Origin: Acanthochlamys bracteata
Lineage: Eukaryota; Streptophyta; Magnoliopsida; Pandanales; Velloziaceae
Length of the DNA stretch: 64,000 bases
Reading direction: 5' to 3'
Assembly (NCBI GenBank): GCA_019914995.1
Contig: CM034135.1
Location: 5,210,501-5,274,500, forward strand
Below the pieces are notes generated by a model that saw only the letters and a program-made list of their open reading frames with translations, had not been told where the DNA came from and did not search any database. The position numbers and the translations under genes were made by a program. This document shows, piece after piece, positions 24,853 through 37,800 of the stretch; positions within the stretch are counted from its first letter, which is position 1, and each line of letters starts with the position of its first letter.

Positions 24853-25739
24853 GCTTGCCGAGTGTTCTCTTGTTATCACTAGCATTTCTTGAGTTAAGTT
24901 GGAGTTAGCTCTCTTTTTCTTCCAACGAATGAGACATCCTACAATAATGAATGGAGTTCATGAAATTTATGCTTCGACTCTTATTCCGAGTATCTCTTTA
25001 TTGAATTTAAGTTTTATTTCAAACTACCTAGTTGCAAGTTTAAAATTCCCAAACTGAAAAGATTAAATTAAAAAGACAGTACAATATATAAACTGGACTT
25101 TTGTTTCTAAACTTATGATCAATTAGATTTTATAAAGTAATTTCTAATTTAATCTATAGCAAATCTTGAGTATAAGAAAATAGAAAATAAAAAATAAAAT
25201 AAAATTGTTTAGTGTACTAATTAAATAGCAACTGTGATCTAAAACTTGTAAAGATTTTACTATAAACTTTTTAGTTAAATGGACCATTATATAATGAAAT
25301 TTGAAGTTATCTTTATAAGTCAACATCCTAGGCAATACATATATTTTTGGAAGTGAGATAAATTATTATGCAAATATCTTAATCTCCACACAGTTTCTAA
25401 TTAAACCTTTTACTATATATGTTAAATAAGAGTTTCCTGGAAAGGTTTAATGAAATAACAATTATATATGAAGAACAACATGCTCTAGTTTTCTGTACTG
25501 CTACAACATATAATCAATAAATCAAAGCATTTTTTTTAACTTTTTCATAATCTGTACATCTTTTTATCAAGTTGACATAAATAATAAAAATTAACACAAT
25601 ATATATATTTATATGTATTTTTTGTGTTATTTTAATTAAGAAGTTGGATGAGGCCGAATTAAGATCTGATTAAGTTAGAAATTTTATCAATTTATTTTAC
25701 CTCATAATCTTTTATAATAAACAGTAAAAATTAAATTTA
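24852..25739. repeat. Direct repeat X, right copy
   Basis: Counterpart of 18755-19636. Beyond 25739 the two copies diverge at once: here the sequence continues TAAATTTTTTCG, while the left copy runs into the Harbinger transposase. Confidence 0.9.
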
Positions 25740-25868
25740 TAAATTTTTTCGTTCAAAAATAGGTAGGAGTGTGCGTGGTATTATATTGTATTAATATATT
25801 GATCATAAATATCTTAATAGCTGAGTTGCAGAATATTTACTTATTTATTATTTTCGTAATCTGGTCAC

Positions 25869-26284
25869 TGTTATGAATGGTAATCAGGGCCCATTGCTTC
25901 GTTCAAAGAGGTTGCATCAGAAGGCAACAAGAGGACATGACAATTGTCCAGGTTGCAACTAATGGCTCATTGGAAATACTTGCTGCATTCTCTTCCAGGA
26001 GATTGTCCAGAGAGTGGCATTTGTATTAGAGTTTGTTTAGGAATTGAAGTATTAGAGTTTGTTTAGGAGTTGAATTACTTTCTCAATTAGTTTCTTAGTT
26101 ACCAATGGCAGTCAATACTGTAAAGACTCTTGTTGCTTCAGTATAGCTACAAGGTCTATATAAGTGCACCAATTGCATATTATTCAGTAGGAAGTTATTG
26201 AGTTCTTTTTTTTCTCATCTTGTTCTATCTATTTTCTCGTCTTTTTCGATCTACTTTCTCGTCTTGTTCACTTCATTCACAACA
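25869..26284 (+). repeat. Gypsy 5' LTR
   Basis: 416 bp, begins TGTTATGAATGG and ends TTCACAACA. A CTATATAAG box near 26157 is a likely promoter TATA element, followed by a pyrimidine-rich stretch. Confidence 0.95.
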
Positions 26285-26302
26285 ATTGGTATCAAGAGCC
26301 AC
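26285..26302 (+). other. Gypsy primer-binding site
   Basis: ATTGGTATCAAGAGCCAC directly after the 5' LTR resembles the complement of the 3' end of initiator methionine tRNA, the usual plant primer. Confidence 0.85.
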
Positions 26303-26310
26303 CTAAATTC

Positions 26311-27300
26311 ATGGAGAATTTAAATGCCGTTGCGCCTGGATCGCCGAATTCTTCAATGTCGCTGCAAACAGTGGATGCTGGCAACTTCTTGAGAGTTCCA
26401 CAAACACCAGTTGCTGTTGCATCCATGCAAAACATTGAAGAACCTGAATTGCAAGAACAAATAAATCACATAGCGACTAGCATCACTAGCTATTTCGCTC
26501 ATGTTATCGCTGAGCTTGCACAACTACAACGTACTGTGAGTATGATGGCAAAAACCAAGCAGGAATAAGGTAATACCTCTTCAATGCCGTCTACCTCTGC
26601 CCACCCTCCCATTACCCTAAACCAACTTCCCGTAACCGAGGATCACCTACATTATCGCAACAACCTCCACTAACCACTAGCAATCTCAATCCCATTAAAC
26701 AAGTGCAAAATTTTCCCTCACAGCAACCGCCTCTTTTAACTACACCAGCATGCCAACCCTCTTTACTAGAGACTACTAGTGAAGCTAAGCACAACCAAAG
26801 CAACTAACTTCATACATCAACCAAACCAAAAATTATGCTACATAACTCATTTGCTTCAGCCCAGAGATCGACACCAACTACTGACACTACAATAGGAGCA
26901 TTAGATTATCATCATCATTTTCCTAGAGATCGTCATAAGTTTCCCACATTTGATGGTACTAAAGTCAATGAGTGGATTTATTCAGCGGACAAGTATTTCA
27001 ATACTACTGAACTTCTCCAGAGGATCGTCTCTCTATAGCTCCGATGTACTTTCAAGATGAGGCAAATCGATGGTACCAAAACTTCGAGATTGATCGACCA
27101 CACCATTCTTGGGAGGAGTTGAAAGAAGAACTCATACAACAGTTTGGAAGTACTGTTTTTAGTCATCCAAGCTTCGCCCTTAAACAACTTGTGTAGAATG
27201 GTACCGTTGCGGAGTACCAAACAGCCTTTGAAGACCTTCGTGCAAGATTACCAACAGCTCACATAATTTGGGTTCAAATTCAACGGCTAACACTATTGTG
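26311..27300 (+). pseudogene. Gypsy gag, broken
   Basis: Opens with Met-Glu-Asn-Leu at 26311 and is open to 26568, where a stop follows TKQE. Capsid-like sequence resumes at about 26900 with FPTFDGTKVNEWIYSADKYF, changes frame near 27037, then YFQDEANRWYQNFEID and SWEELKEELIQQF up to about 27150, a TAG after LKQLV, and EYQTAFEDLRARL. No zinc-knuckle motif was seen. Confidence 0.8.
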
Positions 27301-27472
27301 CGTAATAAATGGGACTTACTGTGGCAGAAATTAATGCTCGCAGGGCAAACGGGTTTATTGTGATGCAAAGTATGAAAGGCGACACCGTTGCTGGACCAAA
27401 CTTTATGCAATAGCTGGACAGGAAGATGCCAATGATGAGGATACCTTTTTCTCTGGGGAGGAAACAAATGAA

Positions 27473-27685
27473 TTGGTTGAAGATGCTACACTCTCCTTGA
27501 GTGCTATCCATGGTTTGGTTGGTCCTCAAACCATTAGACTAGCTGGCAAGATAAAAAGACAAGAGGTTTTCATTCTTATTGACTCGGGAAGTACTCATAA
27601 TTTTATTTCCGATCGTCTTGCCAAACAATTACACCTCCAATGCAATACAGTGAGAACACTTAAAAGTGGAGCTTGCAGATGGTAG
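27473..27685 (+). pseudogene. Gypsy aspartic protease region
   Basis: The retroviral-type aspartic protease active site appears as LIDSGSTHNFIS near 27575-27610. The frame changes at about 27680 before the rest of the domain. It lies between gag and reverse transcriptase as expected. Confidence 0.85.
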
Positions 27686-27836
27686 TCCACACTCCATTGA
27701 GGTAATATACAAACATATTCCAATTACTATTCAAGGAATTCATCTGCAGGTCGACGCATACCCATTTTCTCTTGGCGGCATGGAGTTAGTTTTGGGCATC
27801 CAGTAGCTTGAAGGCTTAGGCAAGGTTACTTGTGAT

Positions 27837-28580
27837 ATGAAGACTTCAGAGATGAGTTTCAATTTGTCAGGGCAGGAGGTGATTTTAAAAGGGATTAGAG
27901 AAGGAGGTGTTGCACAATTAACAAGCCTTATTCGTTGCTCAACACTCTGCTCGGTTCGCCTTATTCCACGAACTGAGCCACCTACAAGCAACAATACATT
28001 ACCAATTGAACTACAAACACTACTGGACCAGCATAGCTCCATCTTCCGACCAATTTTAGGTCTTCCTCCACAACGTCTATTGGATCATGGCATACCACTG
28101 ATTCCTGGTTCGTTACCTGCGAATGTACAGCCATACCGTTACCTATACATTCAAAAGGCAGAAATCGAGCTCACCGTGAAAGAAATGCTCGAACAAGGTA
28201 TCATTCAACCGAGTACCTCCACTTTTTCGTCTCTAATGCTACTTGTTAAAAAAAAAGATTGTACATGGAGATTTTGTGTGGATTACAGAGCTTTGAATGC
28301 CGTTACAATCAAAGATAAATTTCCTATACCTGTCGTCGATGAACTTCTTGATGAACTGCATGGAGCTAAGTATTTTTCCAAATTAGACCTTAAATCTGGA
28401 TATCACCATATTAGAGTCAAGGCAGACGACACACATAAGACTGCTTTTCGAACACATGATGGTCATTACGAATTTCTCATAATGCCTTTTGGACTTACAA
28501 ATGCGCCGGCTATCTTCCAAGCTTTAATGAATGAGGAACACAAGCTATTTGCCAACCTTTCCAAATGCTCTTTTGGGTGA
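27837..28580 (+). pseudogene. Gypsy reverse transcriptase with catalytic block deleted
   Basis: The frame is open for 247 residues and shows fingers and palm motifs in order: [63 protein letters not shown] (first catalytic Asp) and [17 protein letters not shown]. At about 28533-28538 it jumps directly from ALMNE to [14 protein letters not shown]. The family normally has about 35-45 residues here, including the FDDIL-type motif with the other two catalytic Asp residues. The loss keeps the frame. Confidence 0.9.
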
Positions 28581-28839
28581 AAACAGCTGGAATACTTGGG
28601 TCATTTGGTTTCTGAGGAAGCATTTCTGCTGACCCGGCTAAGGTGCAGGCTATGGTCAATTGGTCGAGACCCACATCCCAATCATCACTACGGGGTTTCT
28701 TAGGTCTCACTGGATACTACCGTTGATTTGTTCAAAACTATGGCCGAATTGCCGCACCATTGACCTCGTTGCTCAAACAGGATTGATTCATTTGGTCCAT
28801 TGAAGCCGAGAACGCCTTCTTGCATCTCAAACACACAAT

Positions 28840-30520
28840 GACTTCTACTCCGGTGCTGGTAGCTCCTAATTTTTCTAAATCTTTTGTTGTTTAAACTGAT
28901 GCATCTAACAAGGGTATAGGGGCGGTCTTATCTCAAGATGGGAGACCAATCTCCTTTTTCAGCAAGGCTTTATCTCCTTCGGCAATAGCTAAATCAACAT
29001 ATGAGAAGGAGCTCTTAGCATTAATGCTTGCTGTGCAAAAATGGAGGCCTTATCTCCTAGGAAATAAATTTATCATTCAAACAGACCACATAAGTTTAAA
29101 GTACTTGTTAGAACAAAGACTAAATTCTCCAGTTCAACACAAGTGGCTAGTTAAGTTGATGGGATTTGATTACAAAATAGTCTATTGGGCTGGCAAAGAA
29201 AACGTGGCAGCCGATGCATTATCAAGGTGCCGAATGCTTCTTATGCAGCTATCTCTATACTACAGACACCTTTTTGGGATGAGTTGAGACAGTCACAACA
29301 AAGAGATCGAACAACTCAAGATCTTATGAAAACAGCTCAATGCAAAATCAGTTCTGAATTTTAAGTGGTGCACGGGCTCCTCTACAACAAGGGCAGAATA
29401 TGGATTCCTGATGATCTTGCATTGAGAAGGCAGATTTTATTTGATGCACATAACTCTTCTGTTGGGGGACATGGTGGACAATTCAGAACATATAAACGCA
29501 TCAACCAGCAGTTCTACTAGCCAAGATTATCGAAAGATGTCCAGCGTTACATACATGACTGCATCACGTGTGCAAAGGCAAAATCTCAAGCTTTGAAGCC
29601 TGCTAGTTTGCTGCAACCACTTCCAATTCCAGACATTATTTGGACCGACATATCAATGGATTTTATCGAAGGACACTTTATTCCTTTGCGTCACCCTTAT
29701 ACAGCTGCCTAGCTAGCTAATATTTTGCAAAAGAAATTATTAAATTGCATGGGTGCCCATCATCAATTGTCTCCGATAGAGATCCAGTCTTTCTTAGCTC
29801 CTTCTGGCAGGAGTTAAACAAATTGCAGGGAACTTCTCTTCATCTAAGCACGGCTTACCATCCACAGACAGATGGCCAGACTGAAGTGGTTAATAGAGGG
29901 CTGGAAATTTATTTGAGGTGCTTCGGAAGCGAGCATCCAAAGCAGTGGATGAAGTGGCTACATTGGGCAGAGTTTTCCTACAACACTAGTACTCATTCAT
30001 CAACTAATATTACTCCATGTGAAGCTGTATATGGCAGACCACCACCACCATTGATTTCATTCGCTTCTGGACCAATGCACTCAGATGTACTCGGTTGTCA
30101 GCTACACGCCCGAGATGAAATTCTACGTGAATTAAAATTGCATTTGCATAGAGCACAATCACGTATGAAACACTTTGCTGACCGCCATCGGAGGGAGCTG
30201 CAATTTGAGCTTGGTGATCACGTCTTTTTGAAGCTTCAACCTCCAAGACAAACATCTGTGGCTGAAAGACGTAACAACAAACTAAGGTATTGATTTTTGG
30301 TCCTTTTCGTATCATCGAACGCATTGGACCTGTCGCATATAGGCTATCTCTTCCTCTAGGATCTCGAATGTCTTTCATGTGTCTCAGTTGAAAGATGGCC
30401 GCTTTGTACCGCCTATCTTTTCCACAAGGATGCCGAACAGAGAAGACTCCACTGATCAGCTGTTAGCTACTGACTCTCCTGTTAATATGGGACTCGTGGA
30501 CGAGTCCAATTTTCAAGAGG
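28840..30520 (+). pseudogene. Gypsy RNase H and integrase, with stops
   Basis: RNase H: a DASNKGIGAVLSQDG stretch near 28900, FFSKALSP, STYEKELLALMLAVQKWR and VAADALSR (to 29227). TAA replaces a sense codon just before TDAS. Integrase: a zinc-binding-like H2C2 region at about 29445-29580 with [25 protein letters not shown] (first Asp, about 29650), IVSDRDPVF (second Asp, about 29770) and TDGQTEVVNRG (Glu, about 29880). Between DFIEG and [11 protein letters not shown] roughly 20-25 residues are missing. After 30293 the C-terminal segment with PFRIIERIGPVAYRLSLP and SQLKDG continues in another frame. Some stops look like G-to-A changes in Trp codons. Confidence 0.85.
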
Positions 30521-30527
30521 AGGAGAG
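30511..30527 (+). other. Gypsy polypurine tract
   Basis: AAGAGGAGGAGAG immediately before the TG of the 3' LTR. Confidence 0.85.
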
Positions 30528-30967
30528 TGTTATGAATGGTAATCAGGGCCCATTGCTTCGTTCAAAGAGGTTGCATGAGAAGGCAACAAGAGGACATGAC
30601 AATTGTCCAGGTTGCAACTAATGGCTCACTGGAAATACTTGCTGCATTCTCTTCCAGCAGATTGTCCACAGAGTGGCATTTGTATTAGAGTTTGTTTAGG
30701 AATTGAAGTATTAGAGCTTGTTTAGGAATAGAAGTATTAGAGTTTGTCTAGAAGTTGAATTACTTTCTCAATTAGTTTCTTAGTTACCAATGGCAGTCAA
30801 TACTTTAAAGACTCTTGTTGCTTCAGTATAGCTACAAGATCTATAAGTGCACCAATTGCATATTGTTCAGTAGGAAGTTATTGAGTTCTTTTTTTTGTCA
30901 TCTTGTTCTATCTATTTTCTCGTCTTATTCGATCTACTTTCTCGTCTTGTTCATTTCATTCACAACA
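30528..30967 (+). repeat. Gypsy 3' LTR
   Basis: 440 bp. It is longer than the 5' LTR because the unit TATTAGAGTTTGTTTAGGA (about 25 bp) is present three times instead of twice. It lacks two bases in the TATA-like box (CTATAAG). Confidence 0.95.
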
Positions 30968-30972
30968 GTCAC

Positions 30973-31889
30973 TTTTGATAGTTGTATTATATACTTATTT
31001 AGTTTTGATTGATCATATTTAACATCATCTCACAAGTCAATACTACATACATTTTGATTAGAAAAAGCTTTTCTTTGATCTTATTTAACATTAGCATCGT
31101 CGCTGCTACCGTTTCATACTGGATATTTAAGAAACATGTAATTTATTCTTAAAAGGCATGTTTGTGTTTAATGTTTGTAGCTCCAATAGGGAACACTCTG
31201 CAAATCTTAACACCGAAGAAGAAGAATTTGACGCACTAGTTGTTGCAGCTTGTAATGAGGCATTTCTGCACTTTCATAGTTTTATTTTGAAAAAACTTCC
31301 AAAAATCCAATATATAATGAAAAAGTAGGTTATATTTTTTTTTGGGTAAAAAGAATTGAGTTACAAAAAATAGTTTTAAAAAATAAGTTATTTAAACGGT
31401 GAAGCTTACAAATAATATTAATTTTATATTTACCTTTATAAAAAGTGATTTAAAAGTAAAAATCTTGTTTTAAAATTTAGTATTTAAAATTAAAATTTTA
31501 GAAAAAAGTTTTACTTTAATTTATATATTTAATTAATTTTAAAAACAATTGAGAAAAAAAATTTTTATAGAAAATAATAAGTTCAAATGGAACGTACGCC
31601 CGTGACAATACTGTAGTACTGGTTGTTAGCTTAGCTTAAAAGTCACTAATATATATTTTTCAACAGCAAAGAATATACATTATTTAGTCATACGTTAAGA
31701 AACTTTTTCTTAACCGTTGTTATCTCTCTTCTGTCGTTCTCAATGGAAGTCCAAACAAACTAAAAAAGAATAAAATAAATAAGATGTTATTTGGAACTGT
31801 CATTTCATAATTTTTCATTTACTCATCTACTCTTTGTCCTTTAATGACGCTTTCATCTCCCTGCTATTTTCTAACTACGTACTTTTGTT
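30973..31889. other. No gene recognised
   Basis: Intergenic AT-rich sequence after the gypsy element. Around 31330-31570 it is extremely AT-rich. Nothing coding was seen. Confidence 0.5.
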
Positions 31890-34800
31890 TTTCTCTAAGG
31901 ATTGAATACCTAATATCAAGGAGCTTGTTGCAATAATGGTTAATAGACTTTCTCTTTACTTGTGAAAGACATACACATGAGGAATTTGTCAACTTGTAAC
32001 TGAAGTTGGTAATTGCAAAGATTTGAGGGGGTTTTCTGACCCAACATGTTTTATCTCTCTCTTTTTAGTGGATATACTGATTTTGTAAGCCCTTCAAGGC
32101 CTTAGAATAGTTCTAGCCCATTTAGGTGAGTACTTGAACCTTTAGCAAATGCACTAGTAGTTCTCAACACTGTTGTTTATATAATAGTAAATTGTTTTGG
32201 TTTTTCATTGTACATGAGCATATTTTGGATCTGCGAAATCTTGTTAGGGCATCTTCAATAGGAATAAGAAGCCTCAAAGCTTTTAACCATATTTTCTCAA
32301 AACTTTAATGGAACCTATTTTGTTGAGCGTGGAGTTTTTCGACTTATTCCAAGCTGACTTGGGATTACTAATTTCAGGGTTGAATCTCGTTGGAATTTGC
32401 AGTGATAATGTACAATCAAATAACTAGATCTCATGAATCTTCAAGTAAGTTACAACTATAGGACAAACTCTTAGTTGAATAAAAATCATGACTCTTCCTA
32501 GTTGCTAGTCTTTTAGAAGATAATTAAAATTCCAAGCGTCCCTGTAGGAAGCATATTAAGACATCAAGAAGCATCTAAGTTATTTCTGGTCTTAGAAGAA
32601 TATTTTGTTTTACTTGAGCTAATTATTATTTTTTCATAGAAAATAAAAGCATCTATTACAGCATATTAAAAAGCAATTAGATATTCTATTTTGGTTAGTT
32701 TTATATTAATGGTATTTTAGGAAACTTGACTAGGTTTTGCTAATTGAAAGTTGAAGTTTGATGTACATTGTTTGATTCACCACCAGATTCTTGTGCTCCT
32801 TGTAATAGATACTAGTAACTAGTGTAATGAAATTTTGATTCTTGAACCTAGTTCTCTCCCCTTACTTTGTTACAAACTACTATTCATATAAAATGATGGA
32901 TTTATTGGTTAGAATGTGCTTTCTTTATTGTTAGTTGGAATAGTTAAGGAGGTCCGATTCTCTTGTCATAGATTTTACCTATAATTTAGTAAATGTCCTT
33001 TGGCAGTTTTCCTTGGCCACACTTTGTATATATGGAATATAAAGAGACGCTTAGTCTCAGATTTTAATTTCTTCAGTGATGGAAGGTATTTGCTTTGTTT
33101 CTTTTTGTTGTATTAGGAGTTTAATGTTCGTTGAGTTTCTTAACAGCTAAGTGTAGGTTCCATATATGACCATCTTCCTATATTTTGATGTGGTTTCATC
33201 TTTACGTGCAACTATAGATTGATTTATAAAAATTTTCGGAATTGCAGCTTGGAGGAACTTTTAGATCTCATCGGCAACTACATTCGAGAAAGCACCTTGG
33301 CTTGACGTCCTCTGAGATTCGATTCCAATTCCATGTTCTGTCCGACGCATCTATCTAATAATAATGTGGATGCTTTTTTTATGTAACAAACTAGCAAATG
33401 CTATGTGGGAGGAGAGATTCTTTGACAACCAATAGAGAAGGACGAAGTGCGACATTTATAGTCTTGGTTAGAGTTTTTACTCTGAAAAATGTGATTAATG
33501 CTCCGGACATTGTCTTTCTTTAGTTTAAATTACTATTTTCTGAAGTTGTTAGGGTCTTCTATTGTAATTGTGTTTTGATTTATGGTTATCAACAAAGGAT
33601 CAGAAGTTTGTGGGCATGAATTCTTGGTTGTCCTAGAAGGGCCAATAGTTTCTACAACGGATGCATCATTAGAAACGTTCTCCTTTGACTATATTTGCTC
33701 TTTTTCTTTTAAGCTACAAAATCTTATTATCCTTGTTATATATTTTATTATTTATCTTCTGCGCTATACAATAGTACAGTTTATGTATTTGAACGTAAGG
33801 TTATTGTTTATACTAATCAGCTATTAAATAAATTGGTTAGTTTTGTTCGCTATACATGGTGTAAAGCAAATAGATGAATATCATCATACAAATTCATTAG
33901 ATTATGGGTGTGGTTTCCACGTTTCATATATGAATCAACGGAAGTTGTCTGACCTAGCATTTTTTAGTTGCATTATTTGTTCCCTATTAATTAAGTATCC
34001 ATAGTCGACTAGTGCCACTGCTAGAATGAGGTGCTTGAATTATTTCGATAACGAGGTCTTTATTTTTTAACATATAAGTAGTTTGTGGTGATTGCTTTTA
34101 GTCGCATGTATAAATTCTATTGATCAGGGAGTGTCTTGTTGTTCATTGGAGATAAAGGTCTTAGTCCCTCAGTATATTTTTACTCATAAGAAGTTTTGCT
34201 TGATGCTTTTGTTTCGTAGTGTTTCTTAGGTACACGTTGGATTGAATACAAGGAGGCTTGGCCTCATAGTTCGATGTCATTTGTGATGGAAGGCTTGATT
34301 GATGTGGCTCTACCATTATTTTAGGAAATCAATAAGCTTTGAATTTTTAAATAGCAAATCGTAGATTCTTTGTATGATCATATAACTAGAGCTTGGAGTT
34401 ATATCTTTACGTGCAACTATATACTAATTTTATAAAATTTTTGAATTACATAGAGAAAGTTACACATCTGATTGCCTAGATGGGAAGCATCTTGCTTTGA
34501 GTCGGTAACAAACAAGCAAATGCTGTATGTAAAGGAGAGACTCTTTCACAGCTAAGGGAAGAAAGACTAAAAGATACATCCGTAGTCGTGGTAAAAGCGG
34601 TCATTTAAAAAATTTTGTTAAAGTTGCTTAGGTTGTCCTTGTTTTTATTTAATCTTCTTAGTACTCTCTGGATATGTTCGTTTCTTGTTCGTGATTTTGC
34701 TTCGTTTATGGATAATAACAAATGACAAGAATATTTGTGGTTACTTAAGATTCTTAGGTTAGGTTCATTGTCCTACAAAGGGTTTGAGGTTCTGCAATGG

Positions 34801-37800
34801 ATGCATCATCTCACATGTTTTTTGCTTGTTGATTCAATTTCCAAAGTAGACTACTCCATTTTTAGCAACTACGACCCAAAAAGGAGGTGGCTTAGAAGTA
34901 CTTGAACTGAAATAGATTTTAAAGAACAAAAAAAAAAAGAAGTCATCCAATCTTCGAGTCAGTTAGAATATAGGACTCATTCTTAGTTGTACATGAGAAT
35001 CATGATTCTTCCTAGTTGCAATAGCTCTCATGAGTATAACTGAAATTCCTTGCATCTTCTTGTTAGAAAGTACATTAAGACCCCGAGGAAGTATCTAAAC
35101 TGTTGCAGCTTCTTAGAATATTATTTTGTTTTTTCTTGAGCTAAAAAATTTTATCATCCCATAAAAAAATAAATGCATCTATTTTAGATTGGCGTGTTCA
35201 TATTAAAAGCAATTGGCAATAGTATCATATTATATTTAGTTATTTTATACGATATTTGTAAAAATTATTTATACTATTTAGAACCATAAATATTAATGAT
35301 TTATCTATATATGTTATTTTGTTTATAAAAATAAATAAACAAGAATTTAAGAATATTATTTTGGATCACAATTTTAAAAAATAAATATGTCACAAGATAA
35401 AAGTTATAAAATATATAACACAACAATTTTTTTTTTAAAGGTAACTAATATTTCTCACTATTATTTGTTGATGTCTTACTAATTTTGTTATTATCAATAA
35501 TATTAAATTTGTTTATAACTATATTTTTATAGTCACTAAGGTAAAAGCTAATATAATATTGAATTGTTTTGGAAGTACCACTTTTCGACACCCAAAGGTT
35601 CAAATGTCTTCAACGTATAAATGTTCTCACAGGATTTCTAGAGGAAGTGGATGGAAAGTCACTTCGGCCTCACTTCTAAGCAATTAAACAAACAATTCTC
35701 TTGGAAGCGAGAAGTGTTGGCTGGTCAACTTATTTTCAACTAAACAAGCCCTTAGAGAAAGTTTCATATCTCATAGCAAAATGTCATTGAAAAGGTTCCT
35801 GCCTTGATTATGTAACAAATTAGTAAATGCTCCAAGCAGAAGAGATTCATTTATGGCCAGTATAAGATTGGTAGCGTTGGCATTTTTAGTCTGGGTTAAG
35901 GCAATCACTCTGAAAATGTGGTAAAGGCTGCAAAAGTTTTAATTTTTATTTAATGTTCATAGTACTATCTAGATCTAATAGGTTGTGTGAGTTTGCTTCG
36001 GTTTATGGATATTAATGAAGGATAAGAAGTTCGTGGCCACTAAGCATTCCTAAATTAACTTCTTTCTGTAGGTTTTGCAATGGATGCACATTCATAAATA
36101 TTCTCCTTTGACTGCCTTTGCATTTTGCTTTCGCTATAAAATCTAGTCTAGTCTATCATGCTGTCCAGCTATTGTTTTCTCATTGTATATTAGGTTGTTC
36201 TGAGTATTAATGTTCGTGTAGAAGTACTTTGGTTTAGTTTTATTATTTATTGCATTATTTGTTGCCTTACATATGTATCAAAAGCAAATTACTGCTTTCC
36301 AGTTTAGCCTCTTTCGAAAGGAGGTGTTCAAAATTTAATCTATACTATGGTCTTTGTTATTGAACATATGAACAAGTTGTGGTTATTTAAATATGATTTT
36401 AGGTTTCTTTTCTCAGGTATTGGGTCTTGGTAAAACACTTTCCAAGGTATCATTTAATAAGAATTAAGCATCTCTGAAGAAGCTATGTATACCAGTGATT
36501 ATTCTTTTGATTATGCATCATATATAAGGATTATGTATCTCTTTTGCTTATAGCATCCCTTTTTTCCGTATTGTATAAGTACTTGTTTTTTAATTTCTTT
36601 GAGGATTAAAGACCTTACATCGAGGAGGCTTTTGAAAAGAAGTTGACAGAATTGAATTTAGATGTTGTTTAAATGTGGAAAACACGCATGGCCATAACTT
36701 CTACCCGAAGTTAGAAATTACAAAAACTTGAGTTTGGTTTCTTAACTCATATATAGAATTATATCATTATTGGAAAGGTGAATTATGATCATTAAAACCT
36801 TATGCGTAAAAAAGTGTTATTTTCTTTAAAGAGCTGATTCTTCTGCTTTAGAATAGGTGTGAGTAGTGTAATATAAATTTTGATTATAAAATATAGATCT
36901 AGTATTTCCCTACTTTTTCTAAATTAATATTTTTATGTACAATTTAGTTCCCTTATAAGCTGTTTGTATTCTTGACTGTTTAAACCTCTATTCATCTCAA
37001 TGGTCTTTCATTTTCATTTCTAAAATCTCCTTTTCTGGAAGTTTTTAAAGTTTTTATTTTTGACACTAATATTCGCTCTTGCAAATTTTAATTCCTGAAT
37101 CTTGATCTAGGTGTTCTCCACTTAGTAGTAAGTTAGTATTTTTAACTTAATTTCAGAAAGTAGACGGCCAACCCTCACCAAAACGATTAAAAGGCTATCT
37201 TGATCACTTCTTTCTATGTAGGATTTTTTGGGAATGTGTTGAATGGAATGTAATGAGAAGCACGAGCCGCATTTGGAGTTTTCTTTGTGAAGAAAGTAAT
37301 CATTATTGTTTCTTCTGTATTATTTTGTATGAATGTTCTTGATGTTGCTAGCTATTCACTATAGTGACTCTTAATTGATAAGACTCTCTACCGTAATGGA
37401 GTTCTACGTTCGGAAGCAGTTACAATTTTTGATTCATGTTATTAGAATTGTCAAAGTTCGATGTCCTTTTAAATTTATTTTTTCAAAAATTTTATATTAT
37501 TGCTCTCGTCTGCTGTTGTTGTTGCCCAATGTTTGGTCCAACAAATCTTATAATTCAGCACTTAGTGCTTTCATATATTACTTCCATAAGCCAAATAAAA
37601 TCAAAGCTTGGCTCTCTTTGTTTCATTATTATGCGTTGTTCCTATAGTTTGTACTAGGTCAGGTACGTTCTATTTTCGTTTAAATGAGCAGAAGATGCAT
37701 TTTTACCTATTGAAAGGTTACTTCTACGCATTTTGATATCTTTGCTTTTTTGAGCTATTCCTAGACAAGATGAAACTACTACTTGGATACATGTTACAAC

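Larger units (their letters stand above)
25869..30967 (+). mobile_element. Ty3/gypsy LTR retrotransposon, complete in structure, defective in coding
   Basis: Two LTRs in direct orientation (25869-26284, 30528-30967), a primer-binding site, a purine tract and a 5-bp target duplication GTCAC (25864-25868 and 30968-30972) define a clean insertion of 5.1 kb. The internal order is gag, protease, reverse transcriptase, RNase H, integrase, which is the gypsy order. I count roughly a dozen substitutions between the LTRs (about 3%), so the insertion is fairly recent. Stops interrupt gag, RNase H and integrase, and the reverse transcriptase has an in-frame deletion, so it cannot move by itself. Confidence 0.95.

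Noticed and set aside
18755-25739. The X copies as LTRs of a retrotransposon
   Set aside because: They lack TG/CA ends, primer site, purine tract and a shared target duplication, and the interior is a DNA transposon with its own TTA target.
33247-33355. Open stretch after a splice-acceptor-like CAG
   Set aside because: The same position in other units of array R is not open, and no family matches.
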